From WHSP01 sp964424945 (GTDB taxonomy: Bacteria; Gemmatimonadota; Gemmatimonadetes; Longimicrobiales; Longimicrobiaceae), in contig CAYRLB010000117.1 in the NCBI GenBank assembly GCA_964424945.1, forward strand, positions 1 to 7,326: a stretch of DNA of 7,326 bases. The letters run 5' to 3'. Every line of letters starts with the position of its first letter. The first letter of the stretch is position 1. The notes beneath the pieces are model-generated. The model was given only the letters and a program-made list of their open reading frames with translations. It was not told where the DNA came from and searched no databases. Positions 1 to 6,739 of this stretch are shown one piece after another. The position numbers and the translations under genes are program-made.

Positions 1-630
1 CGGGGGCAACTGCTCCGTTTTCCTAGGGATGATGCGGATTTCTGCTGAGGCCCCGCAGTTGCATTCGCCCGCTCCCGCCGGACGGATCGGAAGCTCCGAA
101 AGGTCCACCGCCCGGCAGATGCACGACCGGTCGAGTCGCAGTAGCCGACGTCCGATCGCGCGCGAGAGAGAGAAGCAGAACGGCCTCCCCGGTTCGCTCT
201 TCGGAGCGGGGATTCAGCATGAGGCCGGAAGGCATATAGACGGGCCGTCCCGATTATCCAATAAAGCCGACTTTACCCCCGCTGACCCTTGAGGGCGGGC
301 ACGGCTGAGGGTGAGCTGGGCGGCCCGCTCCTTTTCCCGGCCGCGAGGTCGCGAAGTACTGCAACGTTCCACGACGTGCGCCGTCCAGCCAAGGCGTTCT
401 GCGCCCCTCCAGACTTTCTTCTGTCGCCTCCCACCCCCCCGTCTGACGGCACCCGCCGCGCCGCGGTTCGCTTTCCCATCCCTCTTAAGGAACATTCGAC
501 GGTATTGGGCTGGTACTCAATGCTGACAGCAGTCGCCCCGATCAGGCCTGTGCCGGCGCCGATGCCCTGAATGCGCCGAGAGCAGTCGACGGTGGGGGCG
601 CATCCTTCTGAACGGGAGATGATCAGGATC
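1..630. other. Long stretch without a supported gene
   Basis: About 630 bases precede the first credible start codon. Several reading frames stay open for 60-130 codons on both strands, but their translations are dominated by Arg, Pro, Ser and Ala. They lack hydrophobic patterning, overlap each other and have no ribosome-binding site, as expected for chance frames in GC-rich DNA. I see an imperfect hairpin at 186-212 (11 pairs with one mismatch and a loop of five bases) that has no T-tract after it, and a pyrimidine-rich stretch around 400-445. No tRNA, rRNA or CRISPR is visible. The region could be the 3' flank of a gene left of the window plus the control region of the beta-barrel gene, or decayed DNA. 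Confidence 0.55.
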
Positions 631-1182
631 ATGCGGCAATTGAAGTGGTCCCTGCTTTCGGCGATTCTCATGACCGCCGTCTGGCAGGGCGCAGCAGAGG
701 CTCAGTATCGTCCCTGGGAGATTTCGATCGCGGGCGGGCCGAGCTTCCCGAGGGGTGAGTTCGCCGAGGAAGCGGGGACCGGGTACCATGTTCAGGGCTC
801 GGTGGGTGTAACCGTCCCGTCGCTTCCCATCGGGCTTCGTGCCGATCTGCTCTGGCAGGAGCTCGAGGATGACCAGTCCGAGTGGTTCCGCCAGGTCGGC
901 GGCGTGCTCAACGCGACGTTCGGCATCCCCATCGCCTTCCTCGAGCCTTATGCTCTCGGCGGTGTCAGCTATCTGCGGACTGACTCCCCCGATGTGGTGC
1001 ATGAGGATCACACGCATGCCGGGGAAAGCCAGAATCTCGTAGGGCTTCATGCGGGTGCCGGACTGGAGTTCCCCTTCATGGGTCTGCGCGGCTTCGTCGA
1101 GGGGCGGTTTCTGAACCTTGGAGGGGGCGGTGAGGCCAGGCACTTCCAGTCGATTCCGGTAACGGTCGGTATTCGCTTCTGA
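631..1182 (+). CDS. Small outer-membrane beta-barrel protein
   Basis: Encodes a 183-residue protein probably exported and inserted in the outer membrane; its function is unknown. Residues 1-24 form a Sec signal peptide (MRQLKW, then a hydrophobic core), with likely cleavage after AEA and before Gln25. The rest alternates polar and hydrophobic residues with many Gly and aromatic residues, and it ends in VTVGIRF. A terminal Phe is the usual BAM-recognised signature of outer-membrane barrels. The length suits an eight-stranded OmpA/OmpW-like barrel. A loop near residues 124-129 carries three His and two acidic residues. The frame is open back to 571, but the extra residues are charged and would precede the signal peptide. 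I chose 631 because the signal peptide starts there and GGGAG lies 12 bases upstream; 619 is the alternative but abuts that GGGAG. A terminator follows the stop. No substrate can be assigned. Confidence 0.83.
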   Translation: MRQLKWSLLSAILMTAVWQGAAEAQYRPWEISIAGGPSFPRGEFAEEAGTGYHVQGSVGVTVPSLPIGLRADLLWQELEDDQSEWFRQVGGVLNATFGIPIAFLEPYALGGVSYLRTDSPDVVHEDHTHAGESQNLVGLHAGAGLEFPFMGLRGFVEGRFLNLGGGGEARHFQSIPVTVGIRF

Positions 1183-1203
1183 TCCATCGTCGCTATTTTC
1201 GCC

Positions 1204-1231
1204 GGGCTGCGGAAAATCCGCGGCCCTTCTT
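1204..1231 (+). terminator. Intrinsic terminator after the beta-barrel gene
   Basis: GGGCTGCGGA (1204-1213) pairs with TCCGCGGCCC (1217-1226) through ten pairs, one of them G-U, around an AAA loop. It is followed by TTCTT. It lies 21 bases after the stop of the beta-barrel gene, which separates that gene transcriptionally from the lipoprotein downstream. Confidence 0.75.
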
Positions 1232-1317
1232 CATATCCGGCTGGCGGTGAGGTTGCCTGGGGCATGACGTTCCGATAACCATCCATGCCTGGCCATCTTT
1301 CTCACGATTCGGGGTAC

Positions 1318-1812
1318 ATGTCTCGAAAGAACGTTGCATTTCTGATCCTCGCCCTGGCGCTGCTGGGCGGCTGCGGCGATGAAGCTCCTGTTTCGGAGCC
1401 GCTCGAGCCTGTCCTGTCGCTCGACACCGGCACCGTCCTTATCGTTACCGGGAGCGACACGATCACCGTCGATGTCGAGATTGCGGAATCGGATCAGGAG
1501 CGCAACGTCGGTCTCATGCGCCGTACGTCTTTGGGCGAAGATGCGGGGATGATCTTTCTGTTCCCCTCGCTCCAGCCTGAAGATGGCGCTTTCTGGATGT
1601 TCAACACCCTCATTCCCCTCGACATTGCGTTCATCGGGCCGGATAATCGCATCGGCAGTATCCGCCAGATGGAGCCGTGCGTGAGCCCTGTCGCGCAGTA
1701 TTGCCCGAATTATGCAGCGGGGGTCCCGTTCGAGACTGCCCTCGAAGTAAACGCGGGGTTTTTCGCGCGCCACGATGTAGCGCCGGGGGCTCTAGTGATT
1801 CTCGAAAGGTAG
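1318..1812 (+). CDS. DUF192 family lipoprotein
   Basis: Encodes a 164-residue lipoprotein made almost entirely of a DUF192 domain, a small beta-rich fold found widely in bacteria and archaea, whose biochemical role is not settled. A short basic N-terminus and hydrophobic core end in the lipobox L16-G-G-C19, so Cys19 should be acylated and the protein anchored to a membrane facing the periplasm. Family landmarks are GLMRRTSL (65-72), the acidic-GMIFLFP segment (74-83), FWMFNTLIPLDIAFI (92-106), and LEVNAGF near the end. The family usually has MKNT where this has MFNT. Cys121 and Cys129 flank the PNY segment and could form a disulfide. The frame is open back to 1285, but 1318 places the lipobox correctly and has GGGG three bases upstream. 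The receptor gene starts 50 bases after the stop with only a weak 6-bp hairpin (1821-1839, no T-tract) between, so co-transcription is plausible. Confidence 0.9.
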   Translation: MSRKNVAFLILALALLGGCGDEAPVSEPLEPVLSLDTGTVLIVTGSDTITVDVEIAESDQERNVGLMRRTSLGEDAGMIFLFPSLQPEDGAFWMFNTLIPLDIAFIGPDNRIGSIRQMEPCVSPVAQYCPNYAAGVPFETALEVNAGFFARHDVAPGALVILER

Positions 1813-1848
1813 GTCACCACCGGCAGCGCGAGTCTGCCGCCAATCAGC

Positions 1849-1854
1849 GAAGGA
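1849..1854 (+). promoter_or_regulatory. Ribosome-binding site fixing the receptor start
   Basis: GAAGGA lies eight bases before the ATG at 1863. The frame of the receptor is open far upstream into the lipoprotein gene, but only 1863 has both this site and a signal peptide immediately after it. Confidence 0.75.
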
Positions 1855-1862
1855 ACGCCACA

Positions 1863-3926
1863 ATGAGGAAATCGTTAGCAACCGCTCTTTCTCTGACTCT
1901 ACTGTTCCAGGCGAATGGAGCAGTCGGTCAGGAGCGCGGGGATACAACGCAGGTAATTCCGATCGAGGGCGTGACCGTAACGGTACTGCGCTCTCCCCTT
2001 CTGGTCAGGGCCGCGCCCTTTGCGGTCGATGCGAACACCGAAGCTCAGATCCAACGGGGTCGACCGGGCCTCGGGCTGGGCGAAGCGTTGGGGGGTATTC
2101 CCGGCCTGCAGGTCGACGACCGTTACAACTACGCCCTGGGTGACCGAATCTCCATTCGTGGCTTTGGCGCCCGTACGCCCTTCGGCGTGCGCGGTGTGAA
2201 TGTCACCGTTGACGGTATTCCTGCGACCCTCCCCGACGGGAACACGAACCTCAACCACGTCGATCTCAGCGTGCTGAGCCGTGCGGAGGTCATCCGGGGC
2301 CCGGCGTCCTCCCTGTATGGGAACGCTGCCGGCGGCGTCATTCAGTTCGAGACGGAGGTTCCCGGGGACGCTCGTCTGTCGCAGGAGGTCGGCGTCGTAG
2401 CGGGTAGCGACGGCCTGCTCCGTCTGAACAGCACCACCGCGGGTCGGACGGAAGACTCGTACTACCTCTTCAACGTTTCCCGTCTCACCTATGACGGCTA
2501 CCGTCCGTACCAGAACGCCCGGAACGTGCTGCTCACGGGCTCGATGGGGACGACGGTCTTCGGCGGTGATTTCCGGCTGGTGGGTAGCTTCGTCGACTAT
2601 GACGCGAACAACCCGGGCTCGCTCAACAACGCCCAGCTCGAAGAGGACCGGTTCCAGGCGGCGCCCCAGAACCTGACCCACCAGACGGGTGAGGACGGGC
2701 AGCAGGGCCAGATGGGGCTTTCCTGGCGCGGGCTTGTCGGGCCGGGACGTCTCGAGATCGCCGGGTACGGGCTGACCCGTGAGATCATGAACCCGATCCC
2801 CTTCAACACGATTCAGATCGGCCGCAACGCAGGGGGAGTCAATCTCCTCTACCGTTCGGCGGGTGATCCGGCGACGTCCCGCTTCGGCTGGGGCTTCGGC
2901 GTCGAGGGTGATCTTCAGTCGGACGACCGCCTGAACTTCTCGCACAACGGCGCCGGTGTCCGCAGCGAGACGCCCTCGATCGCGCAAGACGAGAAGGTGC
3001 TCGGCGGTGCCGTTTTCGCGCAGCTGACGGCGGCTCCGACGCCGGGCCTCATTGCCCTCGCCGGCCTTCGCTACGACGTCACGCGCTTCAAGGCCGACGA
3101 TCGCCTCATCACCGCGACCGACCCGGACGACTCGGGTGAGCGCACGATGGACGCGATCAGCCCGTCGATCGGTCTCAGCTATGCGGTGGTCGACAATGCG
3201 ACGATCTACGGGAACGTCTCCACCTCGTTCGAGACGCCGACGACGACGGAGCTCGCGAATCAGGAAGATGGCAGCGGTGGCTTCAACGCCAACCTCGAGC
3301 CGCAGCGGACGCTTTCCTATGAGGTCGGGCTGAAGGGCATCCTCGCGGGAAGGGCCGGCTACCAGCTGGCGGTTTATCGCGCGGAGATCGAGGATGCGCT
3401 TGTTCCTTTCACGGCACCGAATGAGCGCACCTATTACCGGAACGCCGGGTCGGCGATCCATCAGGGTGCCGAGGTGGGGCTGACCCTCTCGCCGGTGAAC
3501 TTCGTGAACGTCGACCTGTCGTATGCGTACGTTGATGCGCGCTTCGACGAGTACACGGTGGACGGGGTGTCCCGTGCCGACAACCGGATCCCGGGCGTCA
3601 GCCCGCACCGGGTCGACGCAGGGGTGACGTTCCAGTCGCCTCTCGGCCTCTTCCTTACCGCGAATGCGCGGTACACGGATCTGATGCCGGTCAACGACGA
3701 GAACACCGCGAGCGCCCCGGCCTACACGCTGGTCGATCTGCGCACGGGCTTCGATCCGGTGTCGATCGGCGGCTTCTCGATCTCGCCCTTCGTCGGCGTG
3801 ACGAACCTCTTTGACGAGGAGTACATCACCTCGCCGAGCGTGAACCACGCGTCGGGCCGGTTCTTCGAGCCGGGGCCTGGTCGCGCCTTCTACGGCGGCG
3901 GGCAGATCCGCTTCGGAGCGCGGTAG
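1863..3926 (+). CDS. TonB-dependent outer-membrane receptor, YncD/PqqU-like
   Basis: Encodes a 687-residue TonB-dependent transporter, an outer-membrane channel that imports a scarce ligand using energy relayed by TonB-ExbB-ExbD. Residues 1-22 are a signal peptide. A TonB-box-like EGVTVTV lies at 35-41. The plug domain covers about 50-165, with GIPGLQV (78-84), ISIRGFGAR (96-104), the VDGIPATLPDG segment (116-126) and VIRGPASSLYGNAAGG (143-158). The remainder is the 22-stranded barrel; near its end is TNLFDEEY, typical of the family. The plug segments, the DPDDSGE region and the SFETPTTTEL region match what I recall of E. coli YncD, now called PqqU, a receptor for the redox cofactor PQQ. Length fits as well. 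The ligand here is an inference: many TonB receptors of similar build take other ligands, and no PQQ gene lies in the window. The gene follows the DUF192 lipoprotein and ends at a strong terminator. Confidence 0.93.
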   Translation: MRKSLATALSLTLLFQANGAVGQERGDTTQVIPIEGVTVTVLRSPLLVRAAPFAVDANTEAQIQRGRPGLGLGEALGGIPGLQVDDRYNYALGDRISIRGFGARTPFGVRGVNVTVDGIPATLPDGNTNLNHVDLSVLSRAEVIRGPASSLYGNAAGGVIQFETEVPGDARLSQEVGVVAGSDGLLRLNSTTAGRTEDSYYLFNVSRLTYDGYRPYQNARNVLLTGSMGTTVFGGDFRLVGSFVDYDANNPGSLNNAQLEEDRFQAAPQNLTHQTGEDGQQGQMGLSWRGLVGPGRLEIAGYGLTREIMNPIPFNTIQIGRNAGGVNLLYRSAGDPATSRFGWGFGVEGDLQSDDRLNFSHNGAGVRSETPSIAQDEKVLGGAVFAQLTAAPTPGLIALAGLRYDVTRFKADDRLITATDPDDSGERTMDAISPSIGLSYAVVDNATIYGNVSTSFETPTTTELANQEDGSGGFNANLEPQRTLSYEVGLKGILAGRAGYQLAVYRAEIEDALVPFTAPNERTYYRNAGSAIHQGAEVGLTLSPVNFVNVDLSYAYVDARFDEYTVDGVSRADNRIPGVSPHRVDAGVTFQSPLGLFLTANARYTDLMPVNDENTASAPAYTLVDLRTGFDPVSIGGFSISPFVGVTNLFDEEYITSPSVNHASGRFFEPGPGRAFYGGGQIRFGAR

Positions 3927-3954
3927 GCAGGAGAGAAGACAGAGGATTAAGTCA

Positions 3955-3990
3955 GAAGAAGGGGGCGCTCAGGCGCCCCCTTCTTCGTTT
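3955..3990 (+). terminator. Strong terminator, probably bidirectional
   Basis: GAAGAAGGGGGCGC (3955-3968) pairs perfectly with GCGCCCCCTTCTTC (3973-3986) around a TCAG loop and is followed by GTTT. It lies 28 bases after the receptor stop. The TTCTTC in the 3' arm helps form the U-rich part. The CDGSH gene converges from the other side, ending at 4080, and no better terminator for it is visible, so this hairpin may serve both directions. Confidence 0.88.
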
Positions 3991-4079
3991 CCGTTCGGTT
4001 GGCTTCACTCGGCAGTAGCGAGCTCAGCCCTTACCCCTGGCGCGCTGCTCGACCTTCGCGAGCAGTCGCACAGAGACCG

Positions 4080-4394
4080 TCAGGGGATGCCACCCTCCTC
4101 GCGCACGGCCCGCTCCGCGGCCTGGAAGCCGATCTTGGAGTGCGTGCCGTCACAGAAGGGCTTCGTGGTCGACGCACCGCACCGACAGAGGGACACGCGC
4201 TTCTTCGCGCTGATGTCGTACTCGTTGCCATCGAGGTCGATGATGCGGGCGGGTCCTGTCACCGTATAGGGTCCGTTGTCCCGCACCGTTATCAACACCT
4301 CTGGGCCGCCCGCAGGCTCGCCAGGACGCGCTGCTGCTTCCGCCGAAGCCGGCCCCTGTCCGCCTTCGACTTCATTCCCGCTCTGATTGGTCAT
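4080..4394 (-). CDS. CDGSH-type iron-sulfur protein
   Basis: Encodes a 104-residue soluble protein with one CDGSH domain, which binds a redox-active 2Fe-2S cluster through three Cys and one His. The motif CRCGASTTKPFCDGTH spans 70-85, giving Cys70, Cys72, Cys81 and His85 as ligands, so the site is complete. It is preceded by a beta-rich segment (about 33-66, with the DNGPYTVTGPARIIDLDG signature) common in bacterial single-domain members. The first 30 residues are Gly/Ala/Glu/Pro-rich and probably disordered. There is no signal peptide or membrane anchor, so it is likely cytoplasmic. The frame also opens with a GTG at 4400, but AAGGTG (4403-4398) looks like the ribosome-binding site for the ATG at 4394, so I start there. 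It lies downstream of the ATP-grasp gene on the same strand, 54 bases away. Electron transfer or cluster transfer is the usual role of the family; the partner here is unknown. Confidence 0.93.
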   Translation of the reverse strand: MTNQSGNEVEGGQGPASAEAAARPGEPAGGPEVLITVRDNGPYTVTGPARIIDLDGNEYDISAKKRVSLCRCGASTTKPFCDGTHSKIGFQAAERAVREEGGIP

Positions 4395-4417
4395 CGTCAC
4401 CTTGATTGAGTTCGAAT

Positions 4418-4438
4418 GGGAGTGGCCTCTCCACTCCC
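4418..4438 (-). terminator. Hairpin between ATP-grasp and CDGSH genes
   Basis: GGGAGTGG (4418-4425) and CCACTCCC (4431-4438) form a perfect 8-bp stem with a five-base loop. Read on the minus strand, it begins 11 bases after the ATP-grasp stop. No run of T follows on that strand, so it may be only a partial terminator, or an mRNA-stabilising or processing structure between two co-transcribed genes. Confidence 0.45.
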
Positions 4439-4448
4439 CGGTCGCCCC

Positions 4449-5477
4449 TCACAGCTCGGGATGGGGCAGGTCCCGGGCCAGACTGGGAAGCTCCTCCGCG
4501 AGATCCAGGTTGCCGCTCTCTACCTCCTGACGCGGGGCTCGAGCGGCAATCTCCGGTACCGTGGCAGAAGCGGGCGTCGACGGGGTCTCCCGCTCTGCTG
4601 GAAGCTGTCCGGAGGCGAGGCCGATCACATGGTCCGCGACCTTCTCGACCACCCAGTCGAAGTATTCCGGCGTCAGCGCATAGATGTCGATCTCCGGCAC
4701 CGGATTCATCACTTCGACGGCGTAGGGGATTCCGTCGCGCACCGCCCAGTCGATCGTGTTGATATCGAGGCCGAACTCCCGGACGAGCTTCCGCGACTCT
4801 TCCACGATGCGAAGCCCGAGGTCCGGCGTCAGATGCGCATGATCGACATGATACTTCCGCTTCACCGGATCGAACTTCAGGGGGAGTACCTCCTCCCCCA
4901 CCACGAAGCAGCGCACATACTGCTGCCAGGGAATGATCTCCTGGGCAATGAGGAGCTTCTGGCCGGACGCATTGTAATGCTCGAGAAGCTCTTCCTCAGA
5001 GTGGCAGACATGGGCAATGCCGTCCTGCCCGTGGGCATCCCGAAGCAGGCAGGGGAGCCCGACATGTTCGACCACGGCTCTCCAGTCGAGCGGGTAGTCG
5101 AGATTCCGGAGCGACTCCTCGTGGACGATTCCCGCAGCATATTCGCGGTGAGGAAGTGCGATCGTCCGGGGGACCGAAATGCCCAGGTCCCCAGCGCGCG
5201 AGGTCATCGAGAAGCGATCCGTGAGGAGCCAGGAGCGAGGGTCGTTCACGATGCGCACACCCCGTTCAGCCGCATGGGCGAGATACGCACGGTAGAAGGG
5301 CACTGCGTGTGAGAACCGGTCCAGAATCACCGAATAGCGGACCGGATCGCGGAGATTCGGCGTCCCGATCTTGACGTACTCGACGCCGAGCGTGGTGTCC
5401 CGACGGCGGACTTCCTCGATGAATGCGGGCGGGAAGGACCATTCGCTGCCCACAATCAGACCGATCTTATCTGGCAT
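4449..5477 (-). CDS. ATP-grasp domain protein of unknown substrate
   Basis: Encodes a 342-residue protein with an ATP-grasp fold resembling RimK/glutathione-synthetase-like ligases, which join a carboxylate to an amine or thiol through an acyl-phosphate. An N-terminal alpha/beta domain (about 1-80, starting KIGLIVGSEW) is followed by the ATP-grasp core (80-285). The core shows LLTDRFSM (84-91), the P-loop-like LLRDAHGQDGIAHV (144-157), the hinge IAQEII (177-182), VRCFVVGEEVLP (188-199), and the Mg-binding end with Asp243 and E255-V-M-N258-P. At two places where ATP-grasp enzymes usually have lysine, I read Arg88 and Arg146. Residues 290-342 are Pro/Ala/Glu-rich and look like a flexible tail. 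The ATG at 5477 is preceded by GAGGAA at good spacing. Divergent from it, 64 bases away, is the alkyltransferase-like gene. No peptide or lipid pathway gene nearby reveals the substrate. Confidence 0.88.
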   Translation of the reverse strand: MPDKIGLIVGSEWSFPPAFIEEVRRRDTTLGVEYVKIGTPNLRDPVRYSVILDRFSHAVPFYRAYLAHAAERGVRIVNDPRSWLLTDRFSMTSRAGDLGISVPRTIALPHREYAAGIVHEESLRNLDYPLDWRAVVEHVGLPCLLRDAHGQDGIAHVCHSEEELLEHYNASGQKLLIAQEIIPWQQYVRCFVVGEEVLPLKFDPVKRKYHVDHAHLTPDLGLRIVEESRKLVREFGLDINTIDWAVRDGIPYAVEVMNPVPEIDIYALTPEYFDWVVEKVADHVIGLASGQLPAERETPSTPASATVPEIAARAPRQEVESGNLDLAEELPSLARDLPHPEL

Positions 5478-5541
5478 GCTTCCTCGCGACGGGCGACCTT
5501 GTTGAGAGATTGAGGCTGGAAACGATCAGGAACCGCACAGA

Positions 5542-5880
5542 GTGCGCCCCACCATGGCGAAGGCCGAATTCAGCACCGGCGTGTATCGACTCGTTCGCCG
5601 GATCCCGTATGGACGCGTCTCCACCTACGGAGACATTGCCGCCCTGCTGGGTGCGCCAAGAGCCGCCCGCGGTGTCGGACACGCCCTGAGTATGCTGCCC
5701 GAGGGAACCGACATCCCGTGGTGGCGAGTCCTGAACCGGAATGGCGAAATCTCCATGCACGGGATGGGTGGGCACGTTCAGCGGCTGAGGCTCGAGCAGG
5801 AAGGGGTGCGGGTCGCGGGCCGCCGCGTCGATCTTGCGAAGCTGCGCTGGACCCCTGCCCTTGACGAGCTGTCGAAGTGA
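5542..5880 (+). CDS. Alkyltransferase-like (ATL) DNA-binding protein, MGMT family
   Basis: Encodes a 112-residue protein matching the C-terminal DNA-binding domain of O6-alkylguanine-DNA alkyltransferase. FSTGVYRLVRRIPYGRVSTYGDIA (from residue 10) is the family start, and Tyr29 corresponds to the nucleotide-rotating Tyr. ARGVGHAL contains the Arg finger (Arg43). The active-site PCHR motif is replaced by P59-W-W-R62, so there is no nucleophilic Cys and the protein cannot accept an alkyl group. Known ATL proteins of this type bind O6-alkylguanine and hand the lesion to nucleotide excision repair (UvrA/UvrC). That role is inferred here. The GTG at 5542 has AGGA ten bases upstream; the ATG at 5554 is a good alternative but lacks a clear ribosome-binding site. 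The stop is seven bases from the stop of the convergent gene on the other strand. Confidence 0.92.
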   Translation: MRPTMAKAEFSTGVYRLVRRIPYGRVSTYGDIAALLGAPRAARGVGHALSMLPEGTDIPWWRVLNRNGEISMHGMGGHVQRLRLEQEGVRVAGRRVDLAKLRWTPALDELSK

Positions 5881-5887
5881 GCGACCG

Positions 5888-6697
5888 TCAGCCCTGGAAA
5901 TCGTCCCCGGGAACGCGCAGACGGATGATGACCCGGTCGCCGAACCGCTGCTCACTGAACTCGTCCGTCACCCCCTCCGCCACGAAGGGCGCATAGCCGA
6001 CCTGGCGCACACGGTCCTCGGTGAGCGCGTGAAGGTCGACGATACCGGCGAGGATGTCGTTCGCGCGTTCAGGCGGACCCTGCTGCATGGCCGCAAGAAC
6101 GTCCGCGGCGCCCAGCGGCAGATTCGTGTAGTTGAGGAGATGCCGGGGGTCTTCCTTGCAGAGGCCCGTCACCATCCGATCCATGGCGATGCGGAGCGCC
6201 TCCTCATCATTGAGGACGACGAAGCGTTCCGTACCGCGATCGAAGATGATCTCGCCATTCAGTCCGATCCCCGCGAAGACGACCGCCCCATTCCGCTCCT
6301 CCAGGAAGAGCTCGAGCGCGCCCTGGTGATCGCGGATCTGCAGGATGTAGTTGGCGAGCCCCTCGGCCGCCGAGGAGAGGAACGCCTGAACGCGCGGGTC
6401 GCGGAGGATCGATTCGTCGACGAGCGTGCTGTTCCAGAAGGAAAGCTGCCCCGGATCGACCACCCCGTCCCGTTCCGCGCGGTCCACGATGTAATCGAGG
6501 TACCCGTCGGCGCCGACGTGCGGCGACAGCCCCTCACTACCCGGTTCCCGCTCCGTGATGGCGTCCGCTGTGTCCAGAACGAGCTGCCAGGCCGCCTCGC
6601 GAGCGATGACGATGGCGTCCGCGAGCTCGCGATGGCTCAGGCTCGCCAGTGGCGAGACCAGCAACCGGAGATTCTCCTTCTCACACAAGACGCACAT
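5888..6697 (-). CDS. Hypothetical protein with N-terminal MCxxC
   Basis: Encodes a 269-residue protein that I do not recognise. It starts MCVLCEKEN, giving a CxxC pair at positions 2 and 5; the only other Cys is at about 180. There is no signal peptide and no membrane segment, so it is probably cytoplasmic. An alternation of helices rich in Ala, Leu and Glu (about 20-48 and 100-135) with a short beta-rich stretch (137-162, ending in RFVVLNDEEA) suggests a mixed alpha/beta fold. It ends in an Arg/Val-rich strand, GDRVIIRLRVPGDD. The ATG at 6697 is preceded on the minus strand by GAGGAG at five bases, a strong site, and codon third positions are GC-rich as in the neighbours, so I am confident it is a gene. 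The CxxC alone is too little for a zinc site. A Cys after Met also begins Ntn-type hydrolases, but I see nothing else of that fold. Confidence 0.82.
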   Translation of the reverse strand: MCVLCEKENLRLLVSPLASLSHRELADAIVIAREAAWQLVLDTADAITEREPGSEGLSPHVGADGYLDYIVDRAERDGVVDPGQLSFWNSTLVDESILRDPRVQAFLSSAAEGLANYILQIRDHQGALELFLEERNGAVVFAGIGLNGEIIFDRGTERFVVLNDEEALRIAMDRMVTGLCKEDPRHLLNYTNLPLGAADVLAAMQQGPPERANDILAGIVDLHALTEDRVRQVGYAPFVAEGVTDEFSEQRFGDRVIIRLRVPGDDFQG

Positions 6698-6739
6698 GCC
6701 TGCTCCTCGACGTGTTAGACGACTCGGGCCCGATCGGCC

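Noticed and set aside
240..430. Short RNase P RNA-like strings on the minus strand (GAAGAAAGTCTGGA near 411-424 and CGGCTTTATTGG near 257-270)
   Set aside because: The matches are approximate, the universally conserved ACAGAA element is absent and I cannot build the core helices. A covariance-model search would settle it.
1253..1279. Possible promoter TTGCCT ... GATAAC before the DUF192 gene
   Set aside because: The spacer is only 15 bases and both boxes deviate from consensus. The gene needs its own promoter after the terminator at 1204-1231, but this site is not convincing.
1899..3848. A 649-codon open frame on the minus strand opposite the TonB receptor
   Set aside because: It is a mirror of the GC-rich codons of the receptor. 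Its translation is dominated by Arg, Val, Asp and Glu without domain features, while the plus strand gives a complete TonB receptor.
4045..4065. Inverted repeat CTGCTCG/CGAGCAG downstream of the CDGSH gene
   Set aside because: It has a short stem and no T-tract on the minus strand; the hairpin at 3955-3990 is a better terminator.
4416..5312. A 298-codon open frame on the plus strand opposite the ATP-grasp gene
   Set aside because: The minus strand carries recognisable ATP-grasp motifs and a ribosome-binding site; the plus frame has neither.
5888..6697. Ntn-hydrolase interpretation of the MCVLC protein (Cys2 as nucleophile)
   Set aside because: Apart from Cys directly after Met there are no further motifs of class II amidotransferases or related Ntn hydrolases.
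5834..6718. A 294-codon open frame on the plus strand opposite the MCVLC protein
   Set aside because: It would overlap the end of the alkyltransferase-like gene, has no ribosome-binding site, and reads as an Arg/Asp/Val-rich mirror. The minus frame has GAGGAG before its ATG and protein-like patterning.
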